This document shows positions 47,280 through 55,242 of a stretch of DNA of 64,000 nt, one piece after another. Numbering within the stretch: position 1 is the first letter of the stretch; each line of letters begins with the position of its first letter. A program made the position numbers and the translations under genes. The notes beneath the pieces were generated by a model. That model was not told the DNA's origin. It searched no databases and saw only the letters and a list, made by a program, of their open reading frames with translations. This stretch comes from CAVZMI01 sp050011775 (GTDB taxonomy: Bacteria; Bacteroidota; Ignavibacteria; UBA10030; CAVZMI01): assembly GCA_050011775.1 (NCBI GenBank), contig JBEKIL010000009.1, positions 1 to 64,000 of the forward strand, written 5' to 3'.

Positions 47280-47894
47280 ATGAAAAAGACATTCATATTA
47301 TTCCTCTGTTGTTCTATTTTGTTTTACGGCTGTTATGCATATTCTCCTCTCACACGGGAAGATTTACTTAATCACAGAGTTCCGCCGGGAAATGATATTT
47401 TAGTAACTCTTATCGATGGCGCAGTTATCAAATGTCAACCTTATCACCATATCTATACAACCGAGTCGGCCGACTTCATATTCGGTTCCGGAAAACGGAA
47501 GCATCGATTCCATTTAAGCGAACATAGAGAATTTGTCGGCATGCTGCAGCGTTCATCCATCGATTCCCTCAGGGTAATGGGGATCGGTACCGATAAGTAC
47601 CTTATGTGCTATCTTCCGGATAGTACGGATATTTATTTTCTGTACGGGGATTACATCATAGTGACTCCGGATCAACCCCCTGGATTATGGTGCGCGGGAA
47701 TTCAGAGTGTCGACGGTAAAGATTCAGTTTTCAGCGGTAGAATTCCAAATGAACGGATCGAGCGTGTCGAAACGAAGGAGATCAACGCGCTGTCTACGAT
47801 TGGTGGTGCCGTTTTCGTAATCGTAGTGGTTGTCCCTCTCTTCCTTGCCGTTATTTATGTTTTCACGGGTCCACATAAGCTAAATGGCAAATAA
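47280..47894 (+). CDS. Hypothetical lipoprotein with C-terminal membrane helix
   Basis: The 204-residue protein of unknown function starts at ATG 47280, with GAAAGGAG 10 bp upstream. A signal segment MKKTFILFLCCSILFYGC has a lipobox-like end at Cys18. The middle is beta-rich, with IDGAVIKCQPYHHIYT and GTDKYLMCYLPDSTDI. A hydrophobic helix near the C-terminus (about 178-198) would place it in a membrane. Internal patterns resemble small proteins with repeated strand motifs seen in FCB genomes, but I do not recognise the family. Surrounded by repeats. Confidence 0.6.
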   Translation: MKKTFILFLCCSILFYGCYAYSPLTREDLLNHRVPPGNDILVTLIDGAVIKCQPYHHIYTTESADFIFGSGKRKHRFHLSEHREFVGMLQRSSIDSLRVMGIGTDKYLMCYLPDSTDIYFLYGDYIIVTPDQPPGLWCAGIQSVDGKDSVFSGRIPNERIERVETKEINALSTIGGAVFVIVVVVPLFLAVIYVFTGPHKLNGK

Positions 47895-47947
47895 CTGAAT
47901 TGTACGAACTCCTCAGGCCCGAATCCAAAAGACAATCAAAAAAGGAG

Positions 47948-48055
47948 ATGGTCATCGTTGAAGGAACGATTACCTATATAAGCGGGCACGCTAACAAAGG
48001 CACGACTCTGTATCTGTTTCCATTGAACGACAGCTGCACGGCCGGAGTGTGTTAG
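47948..48055 (+). pseudogene. Short ORF or gene remnant
   Basis: A 35-codon frame starts at an ATG whose AAGGAG lies directly against it (too close for normal initiation). The same frame is open upstream to about 47900, reading ELYELLRPESKRQSKKE. It looks like the tail of a lost protein rather than a functional gene. It lies between the lipoprotein gene and repeat R2. Confidence 0.3.
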
Positions 48056-48077
48056 ATAGCGCATTACTACCACCTTA

Positions 48078-48215
48078 CTTGCTTTTTACCCGCCCTCTTC
48101 TTATACTCTTCGCAGTACCTCTCGAGATGCGATTAAGATGTACGATTTTATATACTTAACCTGTCACAGTCAGAAGAAATTAAAACGCTACCCCGATTGT
48201 TTCCGATTGGCATGA
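48078..48215 (+). repeat. Dispersed repeat family R2, copy 2
   Basis: Same core as 46806-46935 (CTCTTCTTATACTCTTCGC, CCTCTCGAGATGCG, GAAATTAAAACGC). It is followed by a GC-rich palindrome (48225-48290) and a GCGTTGTTACG...GTTATACGCC tail. Confidence 0.75.
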
Positions 48216-48355
48216 GGACAGGCTTGCCTCGCTCCGCGAGGCGGAGCGGGCATGGGCCTACGGCTCTACGAGGCGAAACTGCTACGCGGTTTTGCGTTGT
48301 TACGAATGTTATACGCCATAACTCTTAAGCGAAAAATATGAGAAGGAGACCTATC

Positions 48356-50437
48356 ATGATTAAATTCATCAGATTCATTTTGGTAGCTTGCCTGATTTGG
48401 CTGCTGCCCAAGCAGGCAATTCTAGCTCAATGGGTTCAAACCAACGGTCCATATGGTGGATTCATTAACTGCTTTGCTACAAGCGGCACAAATCTCATTG
48501 CCGGGACTAATGGCGGCGGCGTCTTCCTTTCGACCAACAATGGCACAAGCTGGACTAAAATCAGTTCAGGCTTGACGAGTCCTTTTGTTAACGCTCTTGC
48601 CGCGAGCGGCACAAATTTCTTTGCCGGGACTTCTGATGGCGTCTTTCTTTCGACCACCAACGGCACAGACTGGACTCAAGTCAATACGGGCTTGACGAAT
48701 ACTTACGTCCACACTCTTGCCACGATCGGTACGAATCTATTTGCCGGGACCTGGGGCGGTGTTTTTCTTTCGACCAACAACGGCACAAGCTGGACTCAAG
48801 TCAATACAGGCTTGACGAATCTTAATGTTTTGACTCTTGACACAAGCGGCACGAATCTCTTTGCCGGGACTTCGGGTGGCATCTTTCTTTCAACCAACAA
48901 CGGCACAAACTGGACCGAAGTCAGTACAGGCTTGACTAATACTTATGTCCATGCTCTTGCCATAAGCGGCACGAATATATTTGCCGCTACTAATGGCGGC
49001 GTCTTCCTTTCAACCGACAACGGTGCGAACTGGACTGAAGTAAATGCAGACTTAACAAATCTTTTTATTGACGATATTACTATAAGCGGCACGAATCTCT
49101 TTGCCGGGACTTCTGATGGCATTTTTCTTTCGACAAATAACGGCACAAGCTGGGATCCAGTCAATACAGGCTTGACGAATACTTATGTCCAGTCTCTTGC
49201 CACGATCGGTACGAATATCTTTGCCGGGACTTGGGACGGCGTTTTTCTATCGACCAACAATGGCACAAACTGGAATAAAGTCAATACAGGCTTGACGTCT
49301 ACTGTTGTGTATTCTCTTGTTCCCCCCGACTCGTCGGGGTCGGGAAATCTCTTTGCCGGAACTAATGGCGGCGGTGTTTTTCTATCGACCAACAACGGCA
49401 CAAGCTGGACTCAAGTCAATACAGGTTTAACGAATACTTATGTCCCGGCTCTTGCGACGATCGGCACGAATCTATTTGCCGGAACTACGTACGGCATCTT
49501 TCTATCGACCAACAACGGCACAAGCTGGAATAAAGTCAATACAGGATTGACGGATATGTATGTCCAGACTCTTGCTGCGATCGATACGAATCTATTTGCA
49601 GGAACCGATGGCGGCATCTTTCTTTCAACTAACAACGGCACAAGCTGGACTCAGGTGAATGAAGGCTTGACAAATACCAATGCCTTGGCTCTTGCCACAA
49701 AAGGCACAAATCTTTTTGCGGGGACATCAAGCGGTGTTTTTCTCTCGACCAACAATGGCGCGAGTTGGACTGAAGTCAGTACAGGCTTGATGAATAATTA
49801 TGTCCAGGCTCTTGCTCCCGACTTGTCGGGAAATCTCTTTGCTGGAACTAATGGCAGCGGTGTTTTTCTATCGACCAACAACGGCGCAAGCTGGACTGAA
49901 GTCAATATAGGCTTAACGAGTTTTAATGTCCGAGCTATTGCCACGAGCGACACGAATATCTTTGCGGGAACTGATGGCGGCGGCGTCTTTCTTTCGAACA
50001 ACAGCGGCACAAGTTGGACTGAAGTCAGTGCAGGCTTGACGAATACTTTTATCAGGACCCTTGCTTGCGACTTATCGGGAAATCTTTTTGCCGGGACATG
50101 GGGCGGCGGCGTGTGGAAGAGACCGATCAATGAAATGACTACATCAGTCCGACAAGTGACAAATGAAACACCAATACAATTCATACTTGCGCAAAACTAC
50201 CCGAATCCATTCAATCCAAGTACAATGATACAATTCACAATCCCAAAACCTACACATGTTACTTTAAATATTTACAATACTCTTGGACAAAAAGTTGACC
50301 AGCTTTTTTCGCAACAGATGAATGCAGGTACTTATACAACAGAATGGAATGCATCAGGTTTTGCAAGTGGAGTTTATTATTATAGACTCGAAGCTGGTAG
50401 TTATATTGAGACAAAGAAGTTACTGTTGCTCAAGTAA
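48356..50437 (+). CDS. Secreted beta-propeller repeat protein with type IX sorting tail
   Basis: The 693-residue protein begins with a signal peptide (MIKFIRFILVACLIW...ILAQ). I start at ATG 48356, because the upstream in-frame ATG lies in the GAAGGAG ribosome site. About 14 repeats of some 40 residues follow, with the consensus GTNLFAGTxGGVFLSTNNG and SWTxVNTGLTNTYV, like BNR/photosynthesis-stability-factor propeller blades. Residues about 610-693 are a type IX secretion C-terminal domain with NYPNPFNPST. It should be exported through the T9SS and attached or released; its binding target is unknown. The repeats are very similar at DNA level, so copy number may vary between strains. Confidence 0.85.
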   Translation: MIKFIRFILVACLIWLLPKQAILAQWVQTNGPYGGFINCFATSGTNLIAGTNGGGVFLSTNNGTSWTKISSGLTSPFVNALAASGTNFFAGTSDGVFLSTTNGTDWTQVNTGLTNTYVHTLATIGTNLFAGTWGGVFLSTNNGTSWTQVNTGLTNLNVLTLDTSGTNLFAGTSGGIFLSTNNGTNWTEVSTGLTNTYVHALAISGTNIFAATNGGVFLSTDNGANWTEVNADLTNLFIDDITISGTNLFAGTSDGIFLSTNNGTSWDPVNTGLTNTYVQSLATIGTNIFAGTWDGVFLSTNNGTNWNKVNTGLTSTVVYSLVPPDSSGSGNLFAGTNGGGVFLSTNNGTSWTQVNTGLTNTYVPALATIGTNLFAGTTYGIFLSTNNGTSWNKVNTGLTDMYVQTLAAIDTNLFAGTDGGIFLSTNNGTSWTQVNEGLTNTNALALATKGTNLFAGTSSGVFLSTNNGASWTEVSTGLMNNYVQALAPDLSGNLFAGTNGSGVFLSTNNGASWTEVNIGLTSFNVRAIATSDTNIFAGTDGGGVFLSNNSGTSWTEVSAGLTNTFIRTLACDLSGNLFAGTWGGGVWKRPINEMTTSVRQVTNETPIQFILAQNYPNPFNPSTMIQFTIPKPTHVTLNIYNTLGQKVDQLFSQQMNAGTYTTEWNASGFASGVYYYRLEAGSYIETKKLLLLK

Positions 50438-50438
50438 T

Positions 50439-50466
50439 CCCGCTGCTTTCCAGCGGGGCTTGTTTT
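50439..50466 (+). terminator. Terminator after the propeller protein
   Basis: CCCGCTG (50439-50445) pairs with CAGCGGG (50451-50457) around CTTTC and is followed by GCTTGTTTT. Confidence 0.7.
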
Positions 50467-50618
50467 GCTAAGATGACGGGCAGGTTAGTCCTGCTGAAGT
50501 TTGTGCTAAATAGCGAGGGAGCTAGATATTGCCATTTCAGGACACCCCGGTAGGGGCCAACGTGCACCCGTTTTTTGGGTGAGGTCTATTTGTAGCACTC
50601 TAAACAGCAATCAAAACT

Positions 50619-50787
50619 GTAGTACCGTAGGTGCGACCTATGCAATTAATGTTTTGTCCATACAATCTGTTTTTTAATAGGTCGCTCCTGACGGAGCTTG
50701 AATATTCTTCTTCTGTATGATTTTCTACAAGTAGGCCATCCCCCGACGGCCTTGCGACCCGTCGGGATCGTAGACCTATGGGACTAA
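50619..50787 (-). repeat. 165-bp dispersed element, copy 2 (inverted)
   Basis: This is the reverse complement of the element at 45122-45286, with scattered differences. The shared landmarks are GTAGTACCGTAGGTGCGACC, GGTCGCTCC, GATTTTCTACAAGTAGGCC, GACCCGTCGGGATCGTAGAC and the closing GGGACTAA. Confidence 0.8.
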
Positions 50788-50808
50788 GAGGAGTTCTGTC
50801 TCTTAGGG

Positions 50809-50889
50809 ATCGACGGATTCGCGATTGCCGACAACAGCACTGAAGAGGGCAGGGCAAAAAACCGCCGTGTGGAGCTGGTGAAAAAATAG
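50809..50889 (+). pseudogene. C-terminal remnant of an OmpA-like protein
   Basis: A 26-codon open stretch before TAG encodes ADNSTEEGRAKNRRVELVKK at its end. TEEGRAKNRRVEL is a characteristic C-terminal signature of OmpA-type peptidoglycan-binding domains. The frame is lost upstream where the 165-bp element ends, so the rest of the gene has been replaced or deleted. Confidence 0.65.
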
Positions 50890-50931
50890 ATTTTTACGTA
50901 AAATTAAGAGAAGAACTGCGACCAAAATAAA

Positions 50932-51819
50932 ATGAACAGATTGGTACTATTGCTCTTATGCGTTTTATATATGCAATGTGTTGATGTTGAAGATTTTTGG
51001 GAAAAGGCAAAAAAAGAAAACACACCCGAAGCATATATAAAATTTATCAAAGAACACTCTGCCGGAAGATTCACAGCAGAGGCGATGTCAACATTAGAAA
51101 AATTATATTTTCATCAAGCAAAAGAGTTAAATATAATCCCGGCATATAGACATTTTTTAAAAATGTACCCCGAAAGTATATATGCTGACTCAGTTAAAAC
51201 TATTTTAAATAATTTTGAAACTATTGATCTTATTATAAGGAAATCGGGCGATCTTAAAAAATCGAATGTTGAATATCGTCTGATCGGCAACGCCAAGGGA
51301 GTTTTTGAATTAGCCGGAATAATAATAAATGAAGATGGCGTTGAACATAATAAAAGAATTATAGTCGATATCTCTGGAGATGCACAAGGGGGGAATTACA
51401 CTACATTGGGACAGGGTTTTTACCAGTATGCTGGAGCAGAAATATATGGAAGTGTTGTTTTTCTTATAGGGAGCGCTGTAAAATATAAAAAAAGCTTTAG
51501 AGGATTAAAAGAGCCACCAAGTGAAATACAATTTGCTAATTATAATTCTCCATCTAACGCTCCATTTGCCTCTGCATTAGATAAATCAAATTGTGCAAGA
51601 TATTTATATGAAATATTAGCGGTTGGTTGGGGAATAGAAGCTGTTCAAAAAGCACTGGATAACATTTCAAAACATTACTATATATGGAAACCTAAAATTG
51701 AATCCAAGAACATAGCTCAAGTATCTATTTATTCAGAAGCTTGGAGTACACACGAGGCTTTGAAGCCAATTGCTATAAGTGTTTTAGATAGCCTGAATAG
51801 TCATAAGAAAAAGAAATAA
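50932..51819 (+). CDS. Hypothetical lipoprotein
   Basis: The 295-residue protein has a hydrophobic N-terminus MNRLVLLLLCVLYMQC with a possible lipidation Cys16. A helical part (about 20-100) reads like tetratricopeptide units (YIKFIKEHSAGRFTAEAM, YRHFLKMYPESIYADSV). A beta-rich middle and a C-terminal helical part follow. It is clearly more AT-rich than the housekeeping genes, with lysine codons AAA dominating, which suggests recent acquisition. I do not recognise the family. Repeats and remnants flank it on both sides. Confidence 0.6.
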   Translation: MNRLVLLLLCVLYMQCVDVEDFWEKAKKENTPEAYIKFIKEHSAGRFTAEAMSTLEKLYFHQAKELNIIPAYRHFLKMYPESIYADSVKTILNNFETIDLIIRKSGDLKKSNVEYRLIGNAKGVFELAGIIINEDGVEHNKRIIVDISGDAQGGNYTTLGQGFYQYAGAEIYGSVVFLIGSAVKYKKSFRGLKEPPSEIQFANYNSPSNAPFASALDKSNCARYLYEILAVGWGIEAVQKALDNISKHYYIWKPKIESKNIAQVSIYSEAWSTHEALKPIAISVLDSLNSHKKKK

Positions 51820-52001
51820 AAACGCTATAATGCTAAAAAACAGTGCTCGTCTTCCGTCAATCCCACCGGGCCCCACAGTCCTACACAGAACGTAGGACGT
51901 AAAGAACACGAAATCGTGGGACGTAAAGAGCACGAAACGTGGGACGTCCCGCCATTTCGCTCATGGTGAATTTTTCATTTTGTAATTCTCAAAACGGCGG
52001 A

Positions 52002-52032
52002 GTAGTGCCTGCAGACATTTGCGCCGTTAGAA
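52002..52032 (+). repeat. Possible attC-like half site left of the toxin-antitoxin pair
   Basis: GTAGTGCCTGCAGACATTT followed by GCGCCGTTAGAA resembles the right ends of the cassette repeats at 61365-61387 and 62355-62378 (TGCCTGCACACGTTA). No matching left arm was found, so it is only a half site. Confidence 0.4.
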
Positions 52033-52051
52033 GATATGAGTGTTGGGTGGA

Positions 52052-52360
52052 TTATACCATCATACGGGAAAGTGTTCTTCGCGATGCTCCAAGAGTCAAC
52101 AAAGAACGAATAAGCAAATCCAACGAAACCGATGGATCGCCCGATTCCATTTTCGCTACTCTTGACTGGCTGGATTTTATCATCTTTGCGAGTTTTTCTT
52201 GTGTTATTTTTTTCTGCCGGCGGGTACTCTGGAGATTTCTACCAAGCAATAATTTCAACTCGACATAAGCAACTTCTTCCGGTGAAAGGTTCAAGAATTC
52301 TTTTGCATCTCCAATCACCCAGCCTTTATTTTCGAGACGTTTTTTCTTATTATTATTCAT
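52052..52360 (-). CDS. XRE-family antitoxin (HigA-like)
   Basis: The 102-residue protein has a helix-turn-helix in its C-terminal two-thirds: LGRNLQSTRRQKKITQEKLA, IKSSQSRVAKMESGD and SVSLDLLIRSLLTLG. This is the layout of HigA/XRE antitoxins that neutralise a RelE-fold toxin and repress their own operon. It is downstream of the toxin gene, the higBA order. Its start overlaps the stop of a 32-codon ORF (ATGAATAA). The N-terminal segment ENKGWVIGDAKEFLNLSPEE is typical of this antitoxin group. Confidence 0.85.
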   Translation of the reverse strand: MNNNKKKRLENKGWVIGDAKEFLNLSPEEVAYVELKLLLGRNLQSTRRQKKITQEKLAKMIKSSQSRVAKMESGDPSVSLDLLIRSLLTLGASRRTLSRMMV

Positions 52361-52451
52361 GGTTGTACTCCATTTTTAGTACCATATCATATGAATATTT
52401 AGATCTATGATGCAGGACATCTTTTCCGTATTCATTTTTTATATCTTTCAT
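52353..52451 (-). CDS. Small ORF coupled to the antitoxin gene
   Basis: A 32-codon frame begins MKDIKNEYGKDVLHHR and ends at a TAA that overlaps the antitoxin ATG. It has a good AAAAGGAA ribosome site 6 bp upstream. It may be a leader that couples antitoxin translation, or a remnant of another small gene inserted between toxin and antitoxin. Its composition is polar and it resembles no family I know. Confidence 0.45.
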   Translation of the reverse strand: MKDIKNEYGKDVLHHRSKYSYDMVLKMEYNHE

Positions 52452-52480
52452 TTGTATTCCTTTTAATCATTAACGGTACT

Positions 52481-52520
52481 GTGCCCCTATATTTGTATTC
52501 TTAATTAGTTGTAGGGGCAC
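52481..52520. repeat. Hairpin element, copy 2 (GTGCCCCTA/TAGGGGCAC)
   Basis: A perfect 9-bp stem with a 22-nt AT-rich loop starts exactly at the toxin stop codon, between toxin and antitoxin. It shares flanks and stem layout with 42458-42497, with compensating changes in both arms. Confidence 0.7.
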
Positions 52521-52849
52521 TAGTTATCATACAATCGCATTCTACGCTTACAATTATCAATAACGCTTTTCGGAGTGCGCTGTGTTCGCTTCTCAAATAC
52601 TTCAAATATCACAATTGCATCCGGATCAATTCGATATATAATACGCCAGATTTTTTCTCGATCATTTATTCGCAGTTCATGACACCGTACTCCTATTCCA
52701 GGCATCGGTCGCGAATGGGGTAATGTCAGATGAATACCCATTTGTAGCTGTCGTAATAAATACCCGGCCTCAATACGAGCAGCGCTCGATAACGGCGGAG
52801 TTTTTATCTCGCCGTGTAACCAAACGATCGGTTTATCATGACTTTTCAT
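52520..52849 (-). CDS. RelE/HigB-type toxin (Gp49-like)
   Basis: The 109-residue protein belongs to the phage-derived Gp49-like/HigB toxins, ribosome-dependent mRNA nucleases. Typical features are LPHSRPMPGIGVRCHELRI, then EKIWRIIYRIDPDAIVIFEVF, and a C-terminal FEKRTQRTPKSVIDNCKRR. It is the first gene of a minus-strand toxin-antitoxin pair. A 160-bp gap with a hairpin and a small ORF separates it from its antitoxin, more than the usual few bases. Confidence 0.85.
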   Translation of the reverse strand: MKSHDKPIVWLHGEIKTPPLSSAARIEAGYLLRQLQMGIHLTLPHSRPMPGIGVRCHELRINDREKIWRIIYRIDPDAIVIFEVFEKRTQRTPKSVIDNCKRRMRLYDN

Positions 52850-52863
52850 GCACGTTCAATATA

Positions 52864-52884
52864 TGTCATTATTGACATAATGTC
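52864..52884 (-). promoter_or_regulatory. Palindromic operator upstream of the toxin gene
   Basis: Two overlapping palindromes, TGTCA-TTAT-TGACA (52864-52877) and GACAT-A-ATGTC (52874-52884), lie about 15 bp upstream of the toxin start. Antitoxins of this type bind such sites to repress their own operon. On the minus strand the site also offers a TTGACA -35-like element. Confidence 0.6.
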
Positions 52885-52889
52885 AAATA

Positions 52890-53230
52890 AGTAGTGCATT
52901 ATTTTGCGACACATATAATAAGGCCGACATCGACGGATTTACGGTTGCCATCGTAACAGCGTGCGAAGGAAGCCACTTCAAACGCGTTGCTGGGCCATAG
53001 GCCCATATATATTCCCCCGCCTCTGTCCCGTACCGAGGGTACGGGATGGCAAGGGGAGTTATATAACCGGAGATATAAATACAAAAACAGTCCTGCTTCG
53101 CCGTCCTAAAGGACTGCTACGCTGAGCCCGTCTCGCCGAGTCTCGACGAGGTGGACTCAGCGAGGCGAGACCGCTCCGCGGCAATACCGCTACGCGCCAT
53201 TGCATTGTTAGGCGAGTTAGCGGGCATTTG
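52890..53230. repeat. Repeat-rich spacer right of the toxin-antitoxin pair
   Basis: It contains a reverse copy (53054-53094) of the sequence at 45363-45402 and a long GC-rich hairpin (GTCTCGCCGAGTC...GACTCAGCGAGGCGAGAC, about 53130-53171). A cassette-like end GCATTGTTAGGCGAGTTAGC is at 53203-53222, with the consensus core GTTAGGC at 53207-53213. No gene is visible. Confidence 0.6.
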
Positions 53231-53335
53231 ATTGGTATTCCGAGTTTTCTCCTTTATTGAAATATTCAACATTGCGGTGAAACATTTAAGTCGATTTATC
53301 GTTCTGGAAGATATAAACTCCAGAAAGGAAAAAGA

Positions 53336-54655
53336 ATGAATAAGACCATTATAGCATTAGTGTTATCTTTTACAGTTTTAACATTATCGTTTGGGTCAAT
53401 AGTTTATTCACAAGATAATCAGTCAACAACTGACATACACAAACTGATTCAAACCAAAACTCGTTCTCTTTTTGATTCATTAGTGAGCTTTAGAAGAGAT
53501 CTGCACCAACATCCGGAACTCGCCGGCCAGGAAATAAGGACTGCAGAAAAGATTAAAGAAAAACTTCTTTCTTTGGGTATGGAAGTAAAATCGGATATTG
53601 GAGGGCACGGTCTAATCGGTATCCTCAAAGGGAAAAAGCATGGACCTGTTATTGCATGGCGGGCGGATATAGACGCTTTTAAGAGCATTTTTCCTGATCC
53701 GGTAGAATTTCCTTCCAAAACCGCAGGTGTAAGGCACATCTGCGGACATGATATTCACACTACCATTGGATTTGGAATAGCTGAAGTATTACATTCAATA
53801 AAAAATGATTTAACAGGCACGATTGTATTTATCTTTCAACCCGCAGAAGAGGATTTTTCCGGAGCAAATAAAATGATAGAAGGAGGAATATTTTCTCTCG
53901 TGAAGCCTGAAGCCGTTTTTTCCCTTCATGTTGCTCCTTTGCCGGAAGGGCTCATCGCTGTAAAATCGAATGAAGTGTATTTTCGTGAAAAAGTTATGCG
54001 AATAGAACTTGGTGGACGTATCAACATCGATGAAGCAGAAAAAGATTGCAGACAATTCATCAGAGAACTCAGCACAGTCTCCGATAATAGTAAGTATTAC
54101 GATATGGCTTCAATAGCAGACCCGAATATCGGCTTAAGTAGTCCAAAGAGCATATATGCAAAATATTTGGTTGTTGATCGCAATTTTAAAATTGATAAAA
54201 CCGATAGTACTTTTATCATTGACGCCCTATTAACAGGGTCTGAAGAACGCTTGTTTAAAAATGCATTGGCCAAGGTCCAAAAACAGTTTAACGACTCTAA
54301 ATGGAGGCGATATATAAAGTCCATATCATTCTTGCAGGAAAATCATACCGTTTATAATGATCCAAAACTCACGGAAAAATCTGTTAACATAATTCAGTCC
54401 GTATATGGCAAAGGCGTCGTTCAGCACATCTATGGAGTTAGCCCGTTCAACAATGACGATTTCGCATTTTTCCAAGAGAAAGTTCCGGGTGTATATTTCT
54501 TTTTAGGAGCCTCGGATTATTCAAAAGGCATAATTGCAATGCCTCATTCTCCTGATTTTACTGTAGACGAAAAATGTATAGAGGCAGGAGTTGATTATTT
54601 CTCTTCGTTGCTATTTGAATATCTTAAGTCTGAATCAAGAGTAAAAAGTAGATGA
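53336..54655 (+). CDS. Secreted M20-family amidohydrolase
   Basis: The 439-residue protein has a signal peptide ending near IVYSQ, then the M20D aminoacylase/amidohydrolase core. This shows FRRDLHQHPELAGQE, AWRADIDAF, CGHDIHTTIGFGIAEVL with metal-binding Cys/His, and FIFQPAEEDFSGANKMIEGG. The C-terminal HSPDFTVDEKCIEAGVDYF closes the active site. Relatives remove acyl groups from amino acids or peptides. The central dimerisation domain (about 220-330) is diverged. AGAAAGGAAAAAG precedes the ATG. A single gene standing between repeats. Confidence 0.88.
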   Translation: MNKTIIALVLSFTVLTLSFGSIVYSQDNQSTTDIHKLIQTKTRSLFDSLVSFRRDLHQHPELAGQEIRTAEKIKEKLLSLGMEVKSDIGGHGLIGILKGKKHGPVIAWRADIDAFKSIFPDPVEFPSKTAGVRHICGHDIHTTIGFGIAEVLHSIKNDLTGTIVFIFQPAEEDFSGANKMIEGGIFSLVKPEAVFSLHVAPLPEGLIAVKSNEVYFREKVMRIELGGRINIDEAEKDCRQFIRELSTVSDNSKYYDMASIADPNIGLSSPKSIYAKYLVVDRNFKIDKTDSTFIIDALLTGSEERLFKNALAKVQKQFNDSKWRRYIKSISFLQENHTVYNDPKLTEKSVNIIQSVYGKGVVQHIYGVSPFNNDDFAFFQEKVPGVYFFLGASDYSKGIIAMPHSPDFTVDEKCIEAGVDYFSSLLFEYLKSESRVKSR

Positions 54656-54739
54656 AATAATAAACTAATGAGTTTGGTATTGTGGAGAAGATGTTTCTAT
54701 AATGCTTTTTGGCTAGTAAAAAAATCCTCGAGGACAAAA

Positions 54740-55070
54740 TCGCAGGAGCGCCCGCTTCGCCGAGCACGTCTCGCCGAGGCGGACGAAGCGAGGCGAGCAG
54801 CGGGAAGATGGGATGGTGTGTGTGGGCGCCATTTCGTGCGTTTACTCCGCCAAGCTATCTAATACGGTGAGGCGCCAGCCCGCCTTTATAGATCAGTCTA
54901 GGCTGGCGGGGATCCGCCTTTGGCGGAGATTTTGTCTCCCGCTTTCCGTTCATGGAAAGCGGGACTTTCTGTCCCTTTCGATATATCGTCCCGTCCTTGC
55001 CTCCAAGAAGACTTTGATTAAGCCTGATAAGGCTGCGGGACTTTCCAGAAAGAAAGGGACACACTCCCCC
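54740..55070. repeat. Cluster of strong palindromes
   Basis: Several hairpins follow each other. CCCGCTTCGCC...GGCGAGCAGCGGG spans about 54749-54802, CCAGCCCGCC...GGCTGGCGGGG about 54887-54911, and ATCCGCC/GGCGGAGAT about 54912-54930. A perfect 10-bp stem CCCGCTTTCC/GGAAAGCGGG lies at 54938-54963. The 125-residue ORF across this part is an accident of the repeats. Confidence 0.65.
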
Positions 55071-55074
55071 CATA

Positions 55075-55175
55075 CTTGCTTTTTACCCCCGCTCTTCTTA
55101 TACTCTTCGCAGTACCTCTCGAGATACGACGAAGATGTACGACAGTCAAAAGAAATAAAAACACTATCTCTATTT
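55075..55175 (+). repeat. Dispersed repeat family R2, copy 3
   Basis: Same core as the copies at 46806 and 48078. It is followed by TTGCGTTGTTACGCGAGTTAGACG (55187-55219), where GTTAGAC at 55212-55218 fits the cassette core GTTRRRY. Confidence 0.75.
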
Positions 55176-55242
55176 ATCGGGAATACTTAGTGTTATTGCG
55201 TTGTTACGCGAGTTAGACGAAACCCAATTGCTATGATTGTAT

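Noticed and set aside
48436..50184. Minus-strand ORFs opposite the propeller gene
   Set aside because: They repeat with the 120-bp blade period and have no ribosome sites; they are antisense artefacts.
48340..50437. CRISPR array, considered because of regular 120-bp repeats
   Set aside because: The repeats lie in one long reading frame with signal peptide and sorting tail; there are no short identical repeats with unique spacers, and no cas genes occur in the window.
52908..52955. Second possible OmpA-type remnant
   Set aside because: It resembles the start of the scrap at 50809 over about 25 bp only, and the diagnostic C-terminal motif is missing.
54813..55190. 125-codon ORF on the plus strand
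   Set aside because: It crosses a series of perfect hairpins and repeat R2; the amino-acid sequence mirrors the palindromes and there is no ribosome site.
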